Origin: Desulfolutivibrio sulfoxidireducens
GTDB lineage: Bacteria > Desulfobacterota > Desulfovibrionia > Desulfovibrionales > Desulfovibrionaceae
NCBI RefSeq assembly: GCF_013376475.1
Contig: NZ_CP045508.1
Span: 3,570,001 to 3,634,000 of the forward strand
DNA: 64,000 nucleotides
Direction of reading: 5' to 3'
Each line of letters begins with the position of its first letter. Position 1 is the first letter of the stretch. Under the pieces are notes generated by a model. The model did no database searches. It saw only the letters and a list, made by a program, of their open reading frames with translations, and was not told the DNA's origin. Made by a program: the position numbers and the translations under genes. Of the stretch, positions 55,107 through 63,717 are shown piece by piece.

Positions 55107-55442
55107 TTATCCGAAGAAATACCGCAGGCCGGCCACCGCGCCCATGCCCACGGCCACGGCCCCGAAAAAGCTGCCGGTGCGCCAGGCCATAAGGACCGCC
55201 GGGACAGACCCCAGCAGAAAAAAATTGCCGGCCGAGATGTCCAGGCTCCCCCCGGGGGCCAGGATCGACGGGAAAAGCAGGGCCGAAAGCACCGCCGCCG
55301 GGACCAGCCGCAAAAACCGGATGGCCAGCGCAGGCAGGGTCCGGCCGGATAAAAAAACCAGGGGGGCGGCCCGGGGCAGGTAGGTGACCAGGGCCATGCC
55401 CACGATGGCTACGAAGACGTCGGTCTGGTCAAGGACTGCCAT
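55107..55442 (-). CDS. azlD: AzlD-family branched-chain amino acid exporter subunit
   Basis: 111 residues with about four hydrophobic segments, starting DQTDVFVAIVGMALVTYLPRAAPLVFL, the typical AzlD opening, and with RFLRLVPAAVLSALLFPSIL in the middle. AzlD works with AzlC to export branched-chain amino acids. Its start codon lies 34 bases inside the end of azlC, a strong coupling signal. It is the last gene of a three-gene unit with a methyltransferase. Confidence 0.88.
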   Translation of the reverse strand: MAVLDQTDVFVAIVGMALVTYLPRAAPLVFLSGRTLPALAIRFLRLVPAAVLSALLFPSILAPGGSLDISAGNFFLLGSVPAVLMAWRTGSFFGAVAVGMGAVAGLRYFFG

Positions 55443-56122
55443 AGGGTTCCCAGGGCGGCCCCGGCCAGGGTGGCGGCCAGGACCCCGAAACGGTCCGCCC
55501 CGACAAGGGCGAAGATCGTGGACAGGGCTCCGGAGAAAAGGGCCACCATCAGGTGCAGACGGCCTGTGATCTGTCCGGCCAAAAGGGCGATGAACATGGC
55601 CGGCAGGGCGAAATCCAGGGCGATGGGCGTAACCGGGCCCACCGAGGCCCCGGCCCAGGCCCCGAGCGCCGACCCGGCCACCCAGGCGGCCTGGGCCATG
55701 ACCCCGACGGCCAGGGTCTCGGCCCGGTCCGGCGGTCCTGCGGCCTGGCCCGAGGCGTGCAAGGCGAAGGTCTCATCGGTCAGTTCGAAGGCCACCAGGG
55801 CCAGGTCGCGCCGTCTCCAGGCCGCAAACGCCGGCGACAGGGCGGCGGAAAAGAGCAGGTGGCGCAGGTTGACCACAAAGGCGGTCAGGACGATCCCGGC
55901 CAGTGACGCCCCGGCGGCCAGCATGCCCACGGCGATGAACTGGGCCGATCCGGCGAAGACCAGGACGGACATGCCAAGGACGTTTGTCGTGGACAGCCCG
56001 GCGTTCTTGGCCAGAACGCCGTAGGCGAAGCCCACCGGCACGTAGCCCAAAACCACCGGGGCCACCCGGAGCGCGGCCCGGGCCAGGAAATCCGGCGGCC
56101 CGAAACGTCCCTTTCGGATCAT
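55409..56122 (-). CDS. azlC: AzlC-family branched-chain amino acid exporter subunit
   Basis: 237 residues from ATG 56122, in an ATGA overlap with the methyltransferase stop. VLGYVPVGFAYGVLAKNAGLS, VFAGSAQFIAVGMLAAGAS, VVNLRHLLFSAALSP and ELTDETFAL are AzlC family motifs, with about seven membrane helices. It forms the larger exporter subunit with AzlD. No regulator gene (AzlB/Lrp type) is adjacent. Confidence 0.92.
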   Translation of the reverse strand: MIRKGRFGPPDFLARAALRVAPVVLGYVPVGFAYGVLAKNAGLSTTNVLGMSVLVFAGSAQFIAVGMLAAGASLAGIVLTAFVVNLRHLLFSAALSPAFAAWRRRDLALVAFELTDETFALHASGQAAGPPDRAETLAVGVMAQAAWVAGSALGAWAGASVGPVTPIALDFALPAMFIALLAGQITGRLHLMVALFSGALSTIFALVGADRFGVLAATLAGAALGTLWQSLTRPTSS

Positions 56123-56925
56123 TTCCGGGCCGTACCCTTGAAAAAGGTGTAGCAGAAGCTCCCGTCGGGTTCGGCCGTGCGCAGAAGATCCGCCACGCCC
56201 GCGTCGAAGGTGGCCGCGTCGCACAGGCCGGCCTCCAGGGTCGCCCGGCGCGCCCCCTGGACCATGGGCACGATGATCTTTCTGACAAAGGCCTCGGCCA
56301 CCTCCGGCCGCGACCCGTCGGAATAGACATGGCGCGGGGACACTTCTACGTCCGTGAACCCGGCCCCGGCCAGCAGGGGATAGACCCGCCGGCCGATCAG
56401 CGAATCCCCGCCGAGCCGGGCCTGGGAGGCCACCAGCCCGTTCCAGGCCGCGCGCCCGGCCGGGGTCTCGGGGTGGAAATAGCACGAGCCGTGATCGCCC
56501 TCGATGGCCGTGATGGTCCCGCCCGGAACCAGCACCCGCTTGAGTTCGGCCAGGGCCCGTTGCGGATCGGGCAGATGTTCCAGGACGAAACAGACGAAGA
56601 TGTGGTCGAAGGAATCGTCCGGAAAGGGCAGGGCCGTGACGTCGGCCTGTTCGAAACGCACGTTTTCGATTCCGGCCCCCCGGATGGCCTCCCTGGCCCG
56701 ATCAAGGGACTCCGGAGAGATGTCCACGCTCACGATGTCCGCGCCGGGACTTTTGGCGGCCAGGATGACCGTCTGGGCCCCCACGCCGCATCCGGCCTCC
56801 AGGACCCTGGCCCCGGGCGGATAGGCCGTGTCGTGATGCAGGAGCCCGGCCAGGCCGCCGGCCTGGTCCAGAAGGCGCTCGGCCTCGCGTCCGCCATACC
56901 CGTGAACGTATCCCCGTCCCGACAT
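56119..56925 (-). CDS. SAM-dependent class I methyltransferase
   Basis: 268 residues from ATG 56925 (GGGGAGGG upstream). PPGARVLEAGCGVGAQTVILA is the SAM-binding motif I, DIVSVDISPESLDRARE motif II, and FDHIFVCFVLEHLPDP motif IV; a Pro-Gly in VLVPGGTITAIEGDHG fits motif V. UbiE-like general methyltransferase. Substrate unknown. It overlaps azlC by 4 bases, so it is co-expressed with the amino acid exporter, though no direct link is evident. Confidence 0.87.
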   Translation of the reverse strand: MSGRGYVHGYGGREAERLLDQAGGLAGLLHHDTAYPPGARVLEAGCGVGAQTVILAAKSPGADIVSVDISPESLDRAREAIRGAGIENVRFEQADVTALPFPDDSFDHIFVCFVLEHLPDPQRALAELKRVLVPGGTITAIEGDHGSCYFHPETPAGRAAWNGLVASQARLGGDSLIGRRVYPLLAGAGFTDVEVSPRHVYSDGSRPEVAEAFVRKIIVPMVQGARRATLEAGLCDAATFDAGVADLLRTAEPDGSFCYTFFKGTARK

Positions 56926-57086
56926 GCGCCCTCCCCGGTTGCGTGTGGAAAAGGGGGTTATGGGCACGAACCCGCGTTTGTCAAGAAAACCGGGAGAACG
57001 GGCCGACGGCGCGGGGGTTTCCCGTGGCCGCGTTTCGGGCTATCATGAGCCCGGTCATGACCGACGAGGGGGGAAGGAAGGTGCGG

Positions 57087-57992
57087 ATGCGATTTCTGGC
57101 CATGGGCCTTGCGGCGGCGATTCTGGCCTATCTTTGCTACATGGGACTTATGTATTTCCTGCAGGATTCCCAGGTCTTTCCGGGCCGGTCCACGGATCAG
57201 GCCCTGCTCACGCAGCTTCGGGCCTACAACACGGCGCTTACGGACCTTTCCCTGACCACCCCGGACGGCGCCGTCCTGGCCGGCTATCTCCTGCCCCGGA
57301 CCCTGACCGTGCTTCCCGCCCGGGACGACCCCGACGATCCGCACCCCGACCGGCCGTCCGCGCCGACCGAGGTTCCCGCGCCGATCCTGCTCTATTTCCA
57401 GGGCAACGCCGAGGAGGCGGCCTCGTTTTTTTTGTGGTCGCCGGCGGAACTGCCCCGCTTCACCCTGGCCGCGGTCAACTACCGGGGCTACGGCGCGTCA
57501 ACCGGCATGGCCACGGAACAGACGGTCAAGGCCGACGCCCTGGCCGTGTTCGACGCCCTGCGCGCCCGGTATCCCGGCGCGCCCATCGCGGTCATGGGCC
57601 GCAGCATCGGATCCGGCGTGGCGGCCCACGTGGCGGCCAACCGGCCGGTATCGGCCGTGGTCCTGGTCACGCCCTACGACAGCATCCGGGCCGTGGGCCA
57701 GGCCGCGCACCCGCTTCTGCCCGTGGGCCTGCTTCTGCGCCAGCCCTTCGACGTCACGCCCGACGCGGCCCGGGTCACGGCCCCGACACTCTTTCTGATC
57801 GCCGCCAACGACACCCTGATCCCCCCGGCCCGGGCCGAGAGCCTGGCCCGGGTCTGGGCCGGCCCCAAGGACTTTCGGCGCATCAACGCCGGACACAACT
57901 CCATCCTGGACAGCCCCGACTACTGGCCGTTCATCCGGGATTTTCTGACCGCCGTGCAAAACGGCGCCTTCCGCGCGCCCGATTTGGGCTGA
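57087..57992 (+). CDS. Alpha/beta hydrolase, membrane-anchored
   Basis: 301 residues from ATG 57087 (AAGGAAG, 6 bases upstream); ATG 57058 and GTG 57081 are in-frame alternatives. An N-terminal membrane anchor covers about residues 1-25. The hydrolase fold follows: LLYFQGNAEEAA (oxyanion region), VNYRGYGASTG, the nucleophile elbow GRSIGSG with Ser, Asp in LIAANDTLIPP and His in INAGHNSILD. It resembles the FrsA/ABHD13-like branch and may be an esterase at the periplasmic face. Substrate unknown. Confidence 0.87.
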   Translation: MRFLAMGLAAAILAYLCYMGLMYFLQDSQVFPGRSTDQALLTQLRAYNTALTDLSLTTPDGAVLAGYLLPRTLTVLPARDDPDDPHPDRPSAPTEVPAPILLYFQGNAEEAASFFLWSPAELPRFTLAAVNYRGYGASTGMATEQTVKADALAVFDALRARYPGAPIAVMGRSIGSGVAAHVAANRPVSAVVLVTPYDSIRAVGQAAHPLLPVGLLLRQPFDVTPDAARVTAPTLFLIAANDTLIPPARAESLARVWAGPKDFRRINAGHNSILDSPDYWPFIRDFLTAVQNGAFRAPDLG

Positions 57993-58378
57993 TCATCCCC
58001 TCCCCGCCCTGTCCGGGCCGGGCCAGGCCGCTTGTGCCGGGCCTCGGGCCGCCCCACCCTGGCCCGCTTGAGGCCTTTCCACGTCACGACGCTTCTGAGT
58101 AAGCCGTGCCTGCCAGGCCGTTTGTGCCGTGCCGCCTCGGGCCGCGCCAAGCTGTGACGGATCGTACCGCGCATGCCGAAGCCGGGCAGTCCCGCCCTGG
58201 CCACCCCGGGATATCACATGACGCTATTTCTCCATAATTATTCAAATAAAGCATAGTATCTTTATATGATTGGCAAAAAAATCCGCGCACATTTTTTATT
58301 CTTGCATATTCATGGCATTCATCTATTTACGTATTGCCATTCCAAAACGCCCACATCCATCCACCCTGGAGGCCCGCC
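57993..58378. other. Intergenic region, 386 bases: direct repeat and AT-rich leader
   Basis: No gene is visible. The first part contains a 35-40 base imperfect direct repeat (58020-58057 and 58111-58150, sharing CCAGGCCG, TTGTGCCG, CTCGGGCCGC). From about 58205 to 58330 the sequence becomes strongly AT-rich, unlike anything nearby, and leads into the amidohydrolase gene. This change of composition suggests the following three genes were acquired. Confidence 0.6.
58302..58329 (+). promoter_or_regulatory. Candidate promoter of the amidohydrolase cassette
   Basis: TTGCAT at 58302-58307 and TATTTA at 58324-58329 with 16-base spacing, inside the AT-rich leader. Both elements are moderate matches to sigma-70 hexamers. 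Confidence 0.3.
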
Positions 58379-59713
58379 ATGCGCATCAACGCCCATAGCC
58401 ATGTCTTCAACTTCAAGACCTTTCTGACCGCCGAGGCCAAAAAAATCCTGGCGGCCCGGTTCAACCGGGGCGGCCTGTCCAGGCCTTTCGCCGAACGCGT
58501 CGTCAGGTTTCTGGAAAAATACATGGACAAGGCCACGGACAACCGGGACGCCAGGCGCGAACTGGACGACCTGCTCAAGAGCCCACTTCCTGGGAGCGAC
58601 AACCTTCTTAAATTCCTGAAGATTGGCTGCCGGCCGGACATCGCCTCTGTGACCGAGGTCCTTATGGCTGAGACCCGGAAGCTCAAGGAGGACCCGGACG
58701 AGGACTACATCTCCGTGGCGCTCATGGTGGACGTGATCGGCCCCACACCCTCGGACGACGACGCCCTGTTCCACGACCAGTACCGCCAGACCGTGGAGCA
58801 GGCCGTGCGTTATCCCGGGTTGATCCTGCCGTTTGTGGCCTTCAATCCGGACCGGGTGAACCGACCCAAGGGGGAAAACGGCCTGGAGATCGCCCGGGCG
58901 GCCCTGGAAAGCGGGGCCTGCGTCGGGGTCAAGCTCTATCCGTCCCTGGCCGAGCATTCTCCGAAATACCCCGGGATGAAGGAGCTTTTCGAGCTGTGCA
59001 ACGAGCTTCACGCCCCCATCGTCATGCACGCCAGCGACGGCGGCTTCGCGGCCTCCAAGGCCACGGCCCTGCGCGGCTATCCCGGGGACTGGAAGGGCCT
59101 CATCAGTGACAACCCGAACGTGCGCATCGACTTCGCCCATTTCGCGGACGAGGACATCTTCACCGACCCGAAAAGCGCGCCCTACCGCTGGCGGAACATG
59201 CTCCTGGACATGATCAAGGACCCGGCCTTCGGGGGCCGGGTCTATGGCGACGTGTCCTACATGGACGAGCCCCTGGGCAGCGTGCCCAACCGCCGGGCCT
59301 ACTTCAAGCAATTGAAAGACGATCTGAACAACAAGAGCCTGTCCCAGAACATCCTGTGGGGCACCGATTATTACATGATCTACCTTGATACGACCCATGA
59401 TAAATACTGGGAGATATTCCGCTACGAACTCGAAGGCATGTTCAAGATCATCGCTGAGCACAATCCAAAGCGCTTCCTGGGCCTTCCTGCAAAGACTGGC
59501 GGGGCCATGTCGCCAAACATCGAACGTCACGTGGACTTTCTCAAAAGCAAAAAGGGATCTTCCAAGTGGGCTGAGGGATCGAACAACATCCCGGCCAAGT
59601 GGCTTGGCGGACTGCTCCAACCGCCAGCAGCCAGCCAGCCCCAACCGCCAGCAGCCAGCCAGCCCCAACCGCCAGCAGCCAGCCAGCCCCAACCGCCAGC
59701 AACGGGGAACTGA
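58379..59713 (+). CDS. Amidohydrolase-family protein (TIM-barrel metal hydrolase)
   Basis: 444 residues from ATG 58379 with GGAGG upstream. It starts MRINAHSHVFN, the HxH metal motif of amidohydrolase-2 type enzymes. GVKLYPSLAEHSP, VMHASDGGFA, RIDFAHFADEDIF and ILWGTDYYMIY supply further barrel-edge Lys, His and Asp candidates. The last 30 residues are a Pro/Gln-rich tail made of three 8-residue AASQPQPP repeats. No signal peptide. It could hydrolyse or decarboxylate a small substrate; the substrate is unknown. One base separates it from the DUF6765-like gene. Confidence 0.82.
   Translation: MRINAHSHVFNFKTFLTAEAKKILAARFNRGGLSRPFAERVVRFLEKYMDKATDNRDARRELDDLLKSPLPGSDNLLKFLKIGCRPDIASVTEVLMAETRKLKEDPDEDYISVALMVDVIGPTPSDDDALFHDQYRQTVEQAVRYPGLILPFVAFNPDRVNRPKGENGLEIARAALESGACVGVKLYPSLAEHSPKYPGMKELFELCNELHAPIVMHASDGGFAASKATALRGYPGDWKGLISDNPNVRIDFAHFADEDIFTDPKSAPYRWRNMLLDMIKDPAFGGRVYGDVSYMDEPLGSVPNRRAYFKQLKDDLNNKSLSQNILWGTDYYMIYLDTTHDKYWEIFRYELEGMFKIIAEHNPKRFLGLPAKTGGAMSPNIERHVDFLKSKKGSSKWAEGSNNIPAKWLGGLLQPPAASQPQPPAASQPQPPAASQPQPPATGN
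59621..59701 (+). repeat. 24-bp in-frame tandem repeat (3.4 copies)
   Basis: Three identical 24-base units and a 9-base partial, starting CCGCCAGCAGCCAGCCAGCC, encode a Pro/Gln/Ala/Ser tail at the end of the amidohydrolase. Identity of the copies at DNA level suggests recent expansion by slippage. Copy number may vary between strains. Confidence 0.88.
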
Positions 59714-59714
59714 C

Positions 59715-60740
59715 ATGGACATCGAATTCCACTACCACATGACCTACCTCATCGCGGCCAAGGCCGGATACGCCCCCAATGATGCGGCCGTCATCGCCTA
59801 CGCCTGTCAATTCACCGACGACAACATTCATTCCTACGTCATCGACGAGGACAACCCCGCGACCCGCTACGAAAACTACTATTCCCAGACCTACGACATC
59901 ACTAAGCCCAAGGCGGAACTCTTCCGGGTGTACTGCGTCTTCCATTTCCTTCCCGGAGACCCGATGAGCAAGAGCACTGACCGAGTGGACGGACTCATGC
60001 ACTGGCTCAACACCACCCCGGCCAGCGCCAACGCCGTCGGAATGCTCACCCAGGCCCTGGACAGCGGCGACCTCTACCGGCTGGGGATTGCCTGCCATAC
60101 CTACGCCGACACCTTCGCCCATCAGAACTTCATCGGCTTCAACAGCGTCTTCAATTCCCTCAAAAACCTCTTCAGTTCCATCACCCCGAACATCGGCCAC
60201 GCCGAGGCCGTGCACAAACCAGACCGGGCGGGAAAGGTCTGGGAGGACACCCGACTGCTCTCTCCCCAGGTGGTGAACAAGGCTCGGTTCCTGGACGCGG
60301 CCCGAAGCCTGTTCCTTCATCTGGCCGGCCGCAAATCGCCGCAGGCTGTAGCCGGGGAGATCGAGGCCGCCGCCGATGAGCTTGTGAATGATCTGGACGA
60401 GGCCATCGGCGGCCCCGACCCAAACAACGACCAGGCGGATTCCCGTATCGCCCGTTACCAGGCATTGGCCACCAAACAACCATACGGCACCACGCTCCTC
60501 CCCGATTATGACCCGAAAGCATGGTTCACGCAGGCCGTGGACGTGGACATCAGGGGCCTTCCCGACTGGATGAGCTGGTTTCCGGACATCCTGCCGGACA
60601 CGCTCTCGTGGATATCGCCCGGCACCTCCCAGCAAAGCCACTGGTACCGCTTCCAGGAGGCGGTCAAGGACCACCAGAAGGACACTCTGGCCCTGCTGAA
60701 ACAAAACACCCTCAAGCGCCTGTCCCTGCCGGGCTGGTAG
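59715..60740 (+). CDS. DUF6765-like protein, probable metal-dependent hydrolase fold
   Basis: 341 residues from ATG 59715, one base after the amidohydrolase stop. MDIEFHYHMTYLIAAKAGY and IAYACQFTDDNIHSYV resemble DUF6765 proteins as I remember them. The segment LGIACHTYADTFAHQNFIG contains an HxxxDxxxH set like the zinc sites of P1-nuclease/phospholipase C proteins. No signal peptide. The conserved pairing with an amidohydrolase and a lysozyme-like gene suggests a cassette. Function is not known. Confidence 0.75.
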   Translation: MDIEFHYHMTYLIAAKAGYAPNDAAVIAYACQFTDDNIHSYVIDEDNPATRYENYYSQTYDITKPKAELFRVYCVFHFLPGDPMSKSTDRVDGLMHWLNTTPASANAVGMLTQALDSGDLYRLGIACHTYADTFAHQNFIGFNSVFNSLKNLFSSITPNIGHAEAVHKPDRAGKVWEDTRLLSPQVVNKARFLDAARSLFLHLAGRKSPQAVAGEIEAAADELVNDLDEAIGGPDPNNDQADSRIARYQALATKQPYGTTLLPDYDPKAWFTQAVDVDIRGLPDWMSWFPDILPDTLSWISPGTSQQSHWYRFQEAVKDHQKDTLALLKQNTLKRLSLPGW

Positions 60741-60880
60741 GAACGGCGCGGCAACGCGCGGATGGCGGATCGGCCTGGGCGCTCCCCCGGCCATCCGCCC
60801 CCTGGCGCGCGTCCGGATGCCGTGTTCCAAACCATGGCGATACCGGTTTCCAAACCCTCAAGCCACTGGAGGTCCGCACC

Positions 60881-61687
60881 ATGGCCCCAATTTCCCTGAC
60901 GCAGGCCCTGCGCCACGAATACGTTGACCTGTTCAACTCCTGCGCCATCCCGGAAAAGCACGCCCCCCAGGTGGAAAAGGCCGTGGCCGGCCTGCTCACC
61001 CACCAGGCTCGTTACCAAGCCCTCGCCGGCCCCCTCGGCATCCCCTGGCAGGTCATCGCCGTGATCCACGCCATGGAGTCCTCGCAGAACTTCTCGAAGC
61101 ACCTGCACAACGGGGACCCGCTTACCGCCCGCACCGTGCGCGAGCCGGCGGGCCGCCCCAAGACCGGCCAGCCCCCCTTCACCTGGGAACACAGCGCCAC
61201 CGATGCCCTGGCCATCAAAAAGCTGGGACCGACAACGGACTGGAGTCTGGCCGGGACCCTGTACCAGCTCGAACGCTACAACGGCTTCGGCTACCGCCTG
61301 TACCATCCGCACGTTCTTTCGCCCTATCTCTGGGGCCTCTCAACCCACTACATTTGCGGGAAGTACACCGAGGACAGCACCTGGTCGGACACAGCCGTGT
61401 CCAAGCAATGCGGCGCGGCGGTCATGTTGCGCCGGTTGGCTGAAAAAGGCCTGATCAGCTTCGTGAGCGCCCCCTCTCCCGCGCCAACCGCCACTCCTCT
61501 GGCCCCCAGCCATGCGACGACCCCGCCGGACTCGTCCGAGGAACAAGAACGGGTCACGGCCCTCCAAATCTGGCTCAACACCTTCCCGGACATCTTCGTC
61601 AAGGTGGACGGCATCCCCGGCGACCTGACCTCCGCAGCCTACCGCAAGGTCACCGGCTTCTACCTCCCAGGCGACCCCAGGGCCTAG
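60881..61687 (+). CDS. Lysozyme-like protein with C-terminal peptidoglycan-binding-like segment
   Basis: 268 residues from ATG 60881 with GGAGG upstream. IPWQVIAVIHAMESSQNFSKHLHNGDPL, then AGRPKTGQPPFTWEHSATDAL, is characteristic of a lysozyme-like family in which the Glu in HAMES is a likely catalytic acid. A Pro/Ser/Thr linker (about 195-215) leads to ERVTALQIWLNTFPDIFVKVDGIPGDLTSAAYRKVTG, which resembles a peptidoglycan-binding-1 domain. There is no signal peptide, so export must use another route, or the target is intracellular. It lies 140 bases after the DUF6765-like gene. Confidence 0.78.
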   Translation: MAPISLTQALRHEYVDLFNSCAIPEKHAPQVEKAVAGLLTHQARYQALAGPLGIPWQVIAVIHAMESSQNFSKHLHNGDPLTARTVREPAGRPKTGQPPFTWEHSATDALAIKKLGPTTDWSLAGTLYQLERYNGFGYRLYHPHVLSPYLWGLSTHYICGKYTEDSTWSDTAVSKQCGAAVMLRRLAEKGLISFVSAPSPAPTATPLAPSHATTPPDSSEEQERVTALQIWLNTFPDIFVKVDGIPGDLTSAAYRKVTGFYLPGDPRA

Positions 61688-61692
61688 GACGC

Positions 61693-61956
61693 CGGGGAGA
61701 GGGCTCCGCCCTCTCCCCGAACCCCTCTCCCGCCGGGGGGAATCATTCCCCCCCGGCCCCCCCGGACCCCCCGGCTCCCGGCGTCAGGTCCCCTCTTTGC
61801 GCGTTGCGCAAAGAGGGGACCTGACGCCGGGAAAGCCAGGGCGTTCGCGGGAAGTGACGCCGCCCGACGGAGAAAGGGTTTCGGACGCGAAGCGCGACAA
61901 AAGTTTTTGAAGAGGGGTCCAGGGGGGAAACTTTTTTCAAAAAGTTTCCCCCCTGG
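61693..61956. repeat. Composite palindromic intergenic repeat, copy 2 (inverted relative to copy 1)
   Basis: Fills the gap between the lysozyme-like gene and hflX. Plus-strand order: G stem 61693-61704/61708-61719 with a third arm 61722-61731; N stem 61735-61753; L, a perfect 27-bp stem 61776-61802/61806-61832 with loop GTT; a linker containing the inverse of CGCTTCGCG; and T, 61919-61936/61939-61956, with arms identical to copy 1. Read on the minus strand the modules come in the same order as copy 1. Only the L stem and the G arms differ, with pairing maintained. Confidence 0.85.
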
Positions 61957-61976
61957 TCGCCGAAGGCATTGCCGTA

Positions 61977-63683
61977 CTACTGAGGTATTTCAGGCCCTTC
62001 GCAGGTCAGGCCGTCGCCTTCGATGTCGCGGGACTTCACCCCGCCGCCGAAGGGGGCGCGCTTGAGGATCTCGGTGACCAGGGGTTCCAGGCCCTGGCTG
62101 GACAGGGCCGAGACCGGCACGGCCTCGGGGAATCGCGACAGCAGTTCGCGACCGGCCTCGGGCGTGATCACGTCCCATTTGTTCATCACCAGGATACGGG
62201 GGATGGTTTCCAGGCCCAGGTCGCGCAGGATGTCCTCCACGGCCCGGATCTGGTGCAGGACCTCGCGGTGGGAGGCGTCGGCCACCTGGACCAGGAGGTC
62301 GGCGGACTCCAGTTCCTCCAGGGTGGCCCGGAAGGCTTCCATGAGTTCCTTGGGCAGTTGGCGGATAAATCCCACGGTGTCCGTGAGGATGACCTCGCGT
62401 TCCTGGGGGAAGCGCAGGCGACGGGTGGTGGGGTCGAGGGTGGCGAAGAGGCGGTTTTCGGCGGTGACGCTGGAGCCGGTCAGGGTGTTGAGCAGGGTGG
62501 ATTTTCCGGCGTTGGTGTAGCCCACCAGCGACACCACGGGCAGTCCGGCCCCGGCCCGGCCGGCCCGGGCCGAGGCTCGGCGGGTGCGCAGCCCGGCCAG
62601 TTCCTTTTTGATGCGGGCGATGCGTTCCCGGATGCGGCGGCGATCGATCTCGAGTTTGGTCTCGCCAGGTCCCCGGCCGCCGATGCCGCCCATGAGCCGG
62701 GACATGGCCCGGTCCTGTTTGACCAGCCTGGGCTGAAGGTATTTGAGCTGGGCCATTTCCACCTGGAGCTTGCCGGATCGGGTGCGGGCGTTCTGGGCGA
62801 AGATGTCCAGGATGAGCTGGGTGCGGTCCAGGATTTTTAATTCCGTGACCTCGGCCAGGTTTCGGATCTGGCCCGGGGCGAGTTCGTTGTCGAAGAGCAG
62901 GGTCCCGGCCCCGGAGCGCAGGGCGATGATCTCCAGTTCCGCGAGTTTGCCCTTGCCCAGGATGAACTTGGGATTGACCCTGGCCACCCGCTGCACCACC
63001 CGGTCGGCCACGGAAAGCCCGGCGGTGTCGGCCAGGGCGGCCAGTTCGTCCAGGGAGGCCTCCATGTCCTCGCGGGGGGCGTCCGAGACGCTGACTAGAA
63101 CGGCCATCTCCCGGGCCTCGCGACTGCCCGGGGCGGCCAGGTTTTCCCCCTCCCGGGCCAGCTCGTCCTCAAGGGCCACGGCCTGGGCCGTGAAATCCGT
63201 GTCCACCCGGTCCCAGGGCACGGGGGGCAGGATGCGGTAGGGGCGCTCGGAGGCCGTCGGGGGCAGCAGGTGCGCGGCGAAAAGGGTGCGTGGGGCGGCC
63301 GCGGCGTCCACGGTCAGGGCGGCCACGCTGTCCAGGCGCAGAAACAGCATGTCCGTGAGGTCCTCCTCGGACAGGGGGTCCTCGGAGAGATGGGTATGCA
63401 GGAGGCGAAGGCCGCGCAGACGGCCGACGCCCATGCGGGAGCGGGCCAGTTCGGGGATGTAGATGCCCTTTGGCTCGCCCACGATGACCATGGTCGGCCG
63501 GCCCTTGCGGTCGATCAGAAGCCCGATCTGGCGGCCGATGCCGGCGCTTAGGGCGGCCAGTTCCCGGGCCTGTTCGATGGTGTAGCCCCCGAGTGCGGGA
63601 TACCGTCGGGAAGAGAGCCGTTCCACGGCCCGCAGTTGGCTGGGCTTTAAGCCGGTGGTATTTCCCTGGACCTTGGAGGCGAT
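61977..63683 (-). CDS. hflX: HflX, ribosome-associated GTPase
   Basis: 568 residues if started at AUC 63683, or 549 from the first ordinary start, GTG 63626. The longer start is preferred because AAGGA lies 6 bases before AUC and because the extra residues ([18 protein letters not shown]) match the conserved opening of this HflX subgroup. An N-terminal extension of about 190 residues precedes [26 protein letters not shown] and the GTPase: [22 protein letters not shown] and VMNKWD. HflX splits stalled or hibernating ribosomes, so it is a stress-recovery factor. Confidence 0.92.
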   Translation of the reverse strand: MASKVQGNTTGLKPSQLRAVERLSSRRYPALGGYTIEQARELAALSAGIGRQIGLLIDRKGRPTMVIVGEPKGIYIPELARSRMGVGRLRGLRLLHTHLSEDPLSEEDLTDMLFLRLDSVAALTVDAAAAPRTLFAAHLLPPTASERPYRILPPVPWDRVDTDFTAQAVALEDELAREGENLAAPGSREAREMAVLVSVSDAPREDMEASLDELAALADTAGLSVADRVVQRVARVNPKFILGKGKLAELEIIALRSGAGTLLFDNELAPGQIRNLAEVTELKILDRTQLILDIFAQNARTRSGKLQVEMAQLKYLQPRLVKQDRAMSRLMGGIGGRGPGETKLEIDRRRIRERIARIKKELAGLRTRRASARAGRAGAGLPVVSLVGYTNAGKSTLLNTLTGSSVTAENRLFATLDPTTRRLRFPQEREVILTDTVGFIRQLPKELMEAFRATLEELESADLLVQVADASHREVLHQIRAVEDILRDLGLETIPRILVMNKWDVITPEAGRELLSRFPEAVPVSALSSQGLEPLVTEILKRAPFGGGVKSRDIEGDGLTCEGPEIPQ

Positions 63684-63717
63684 GGCGTTTCCTTGGGGGG
63701 TTTGGGGTGGTTTCGCG

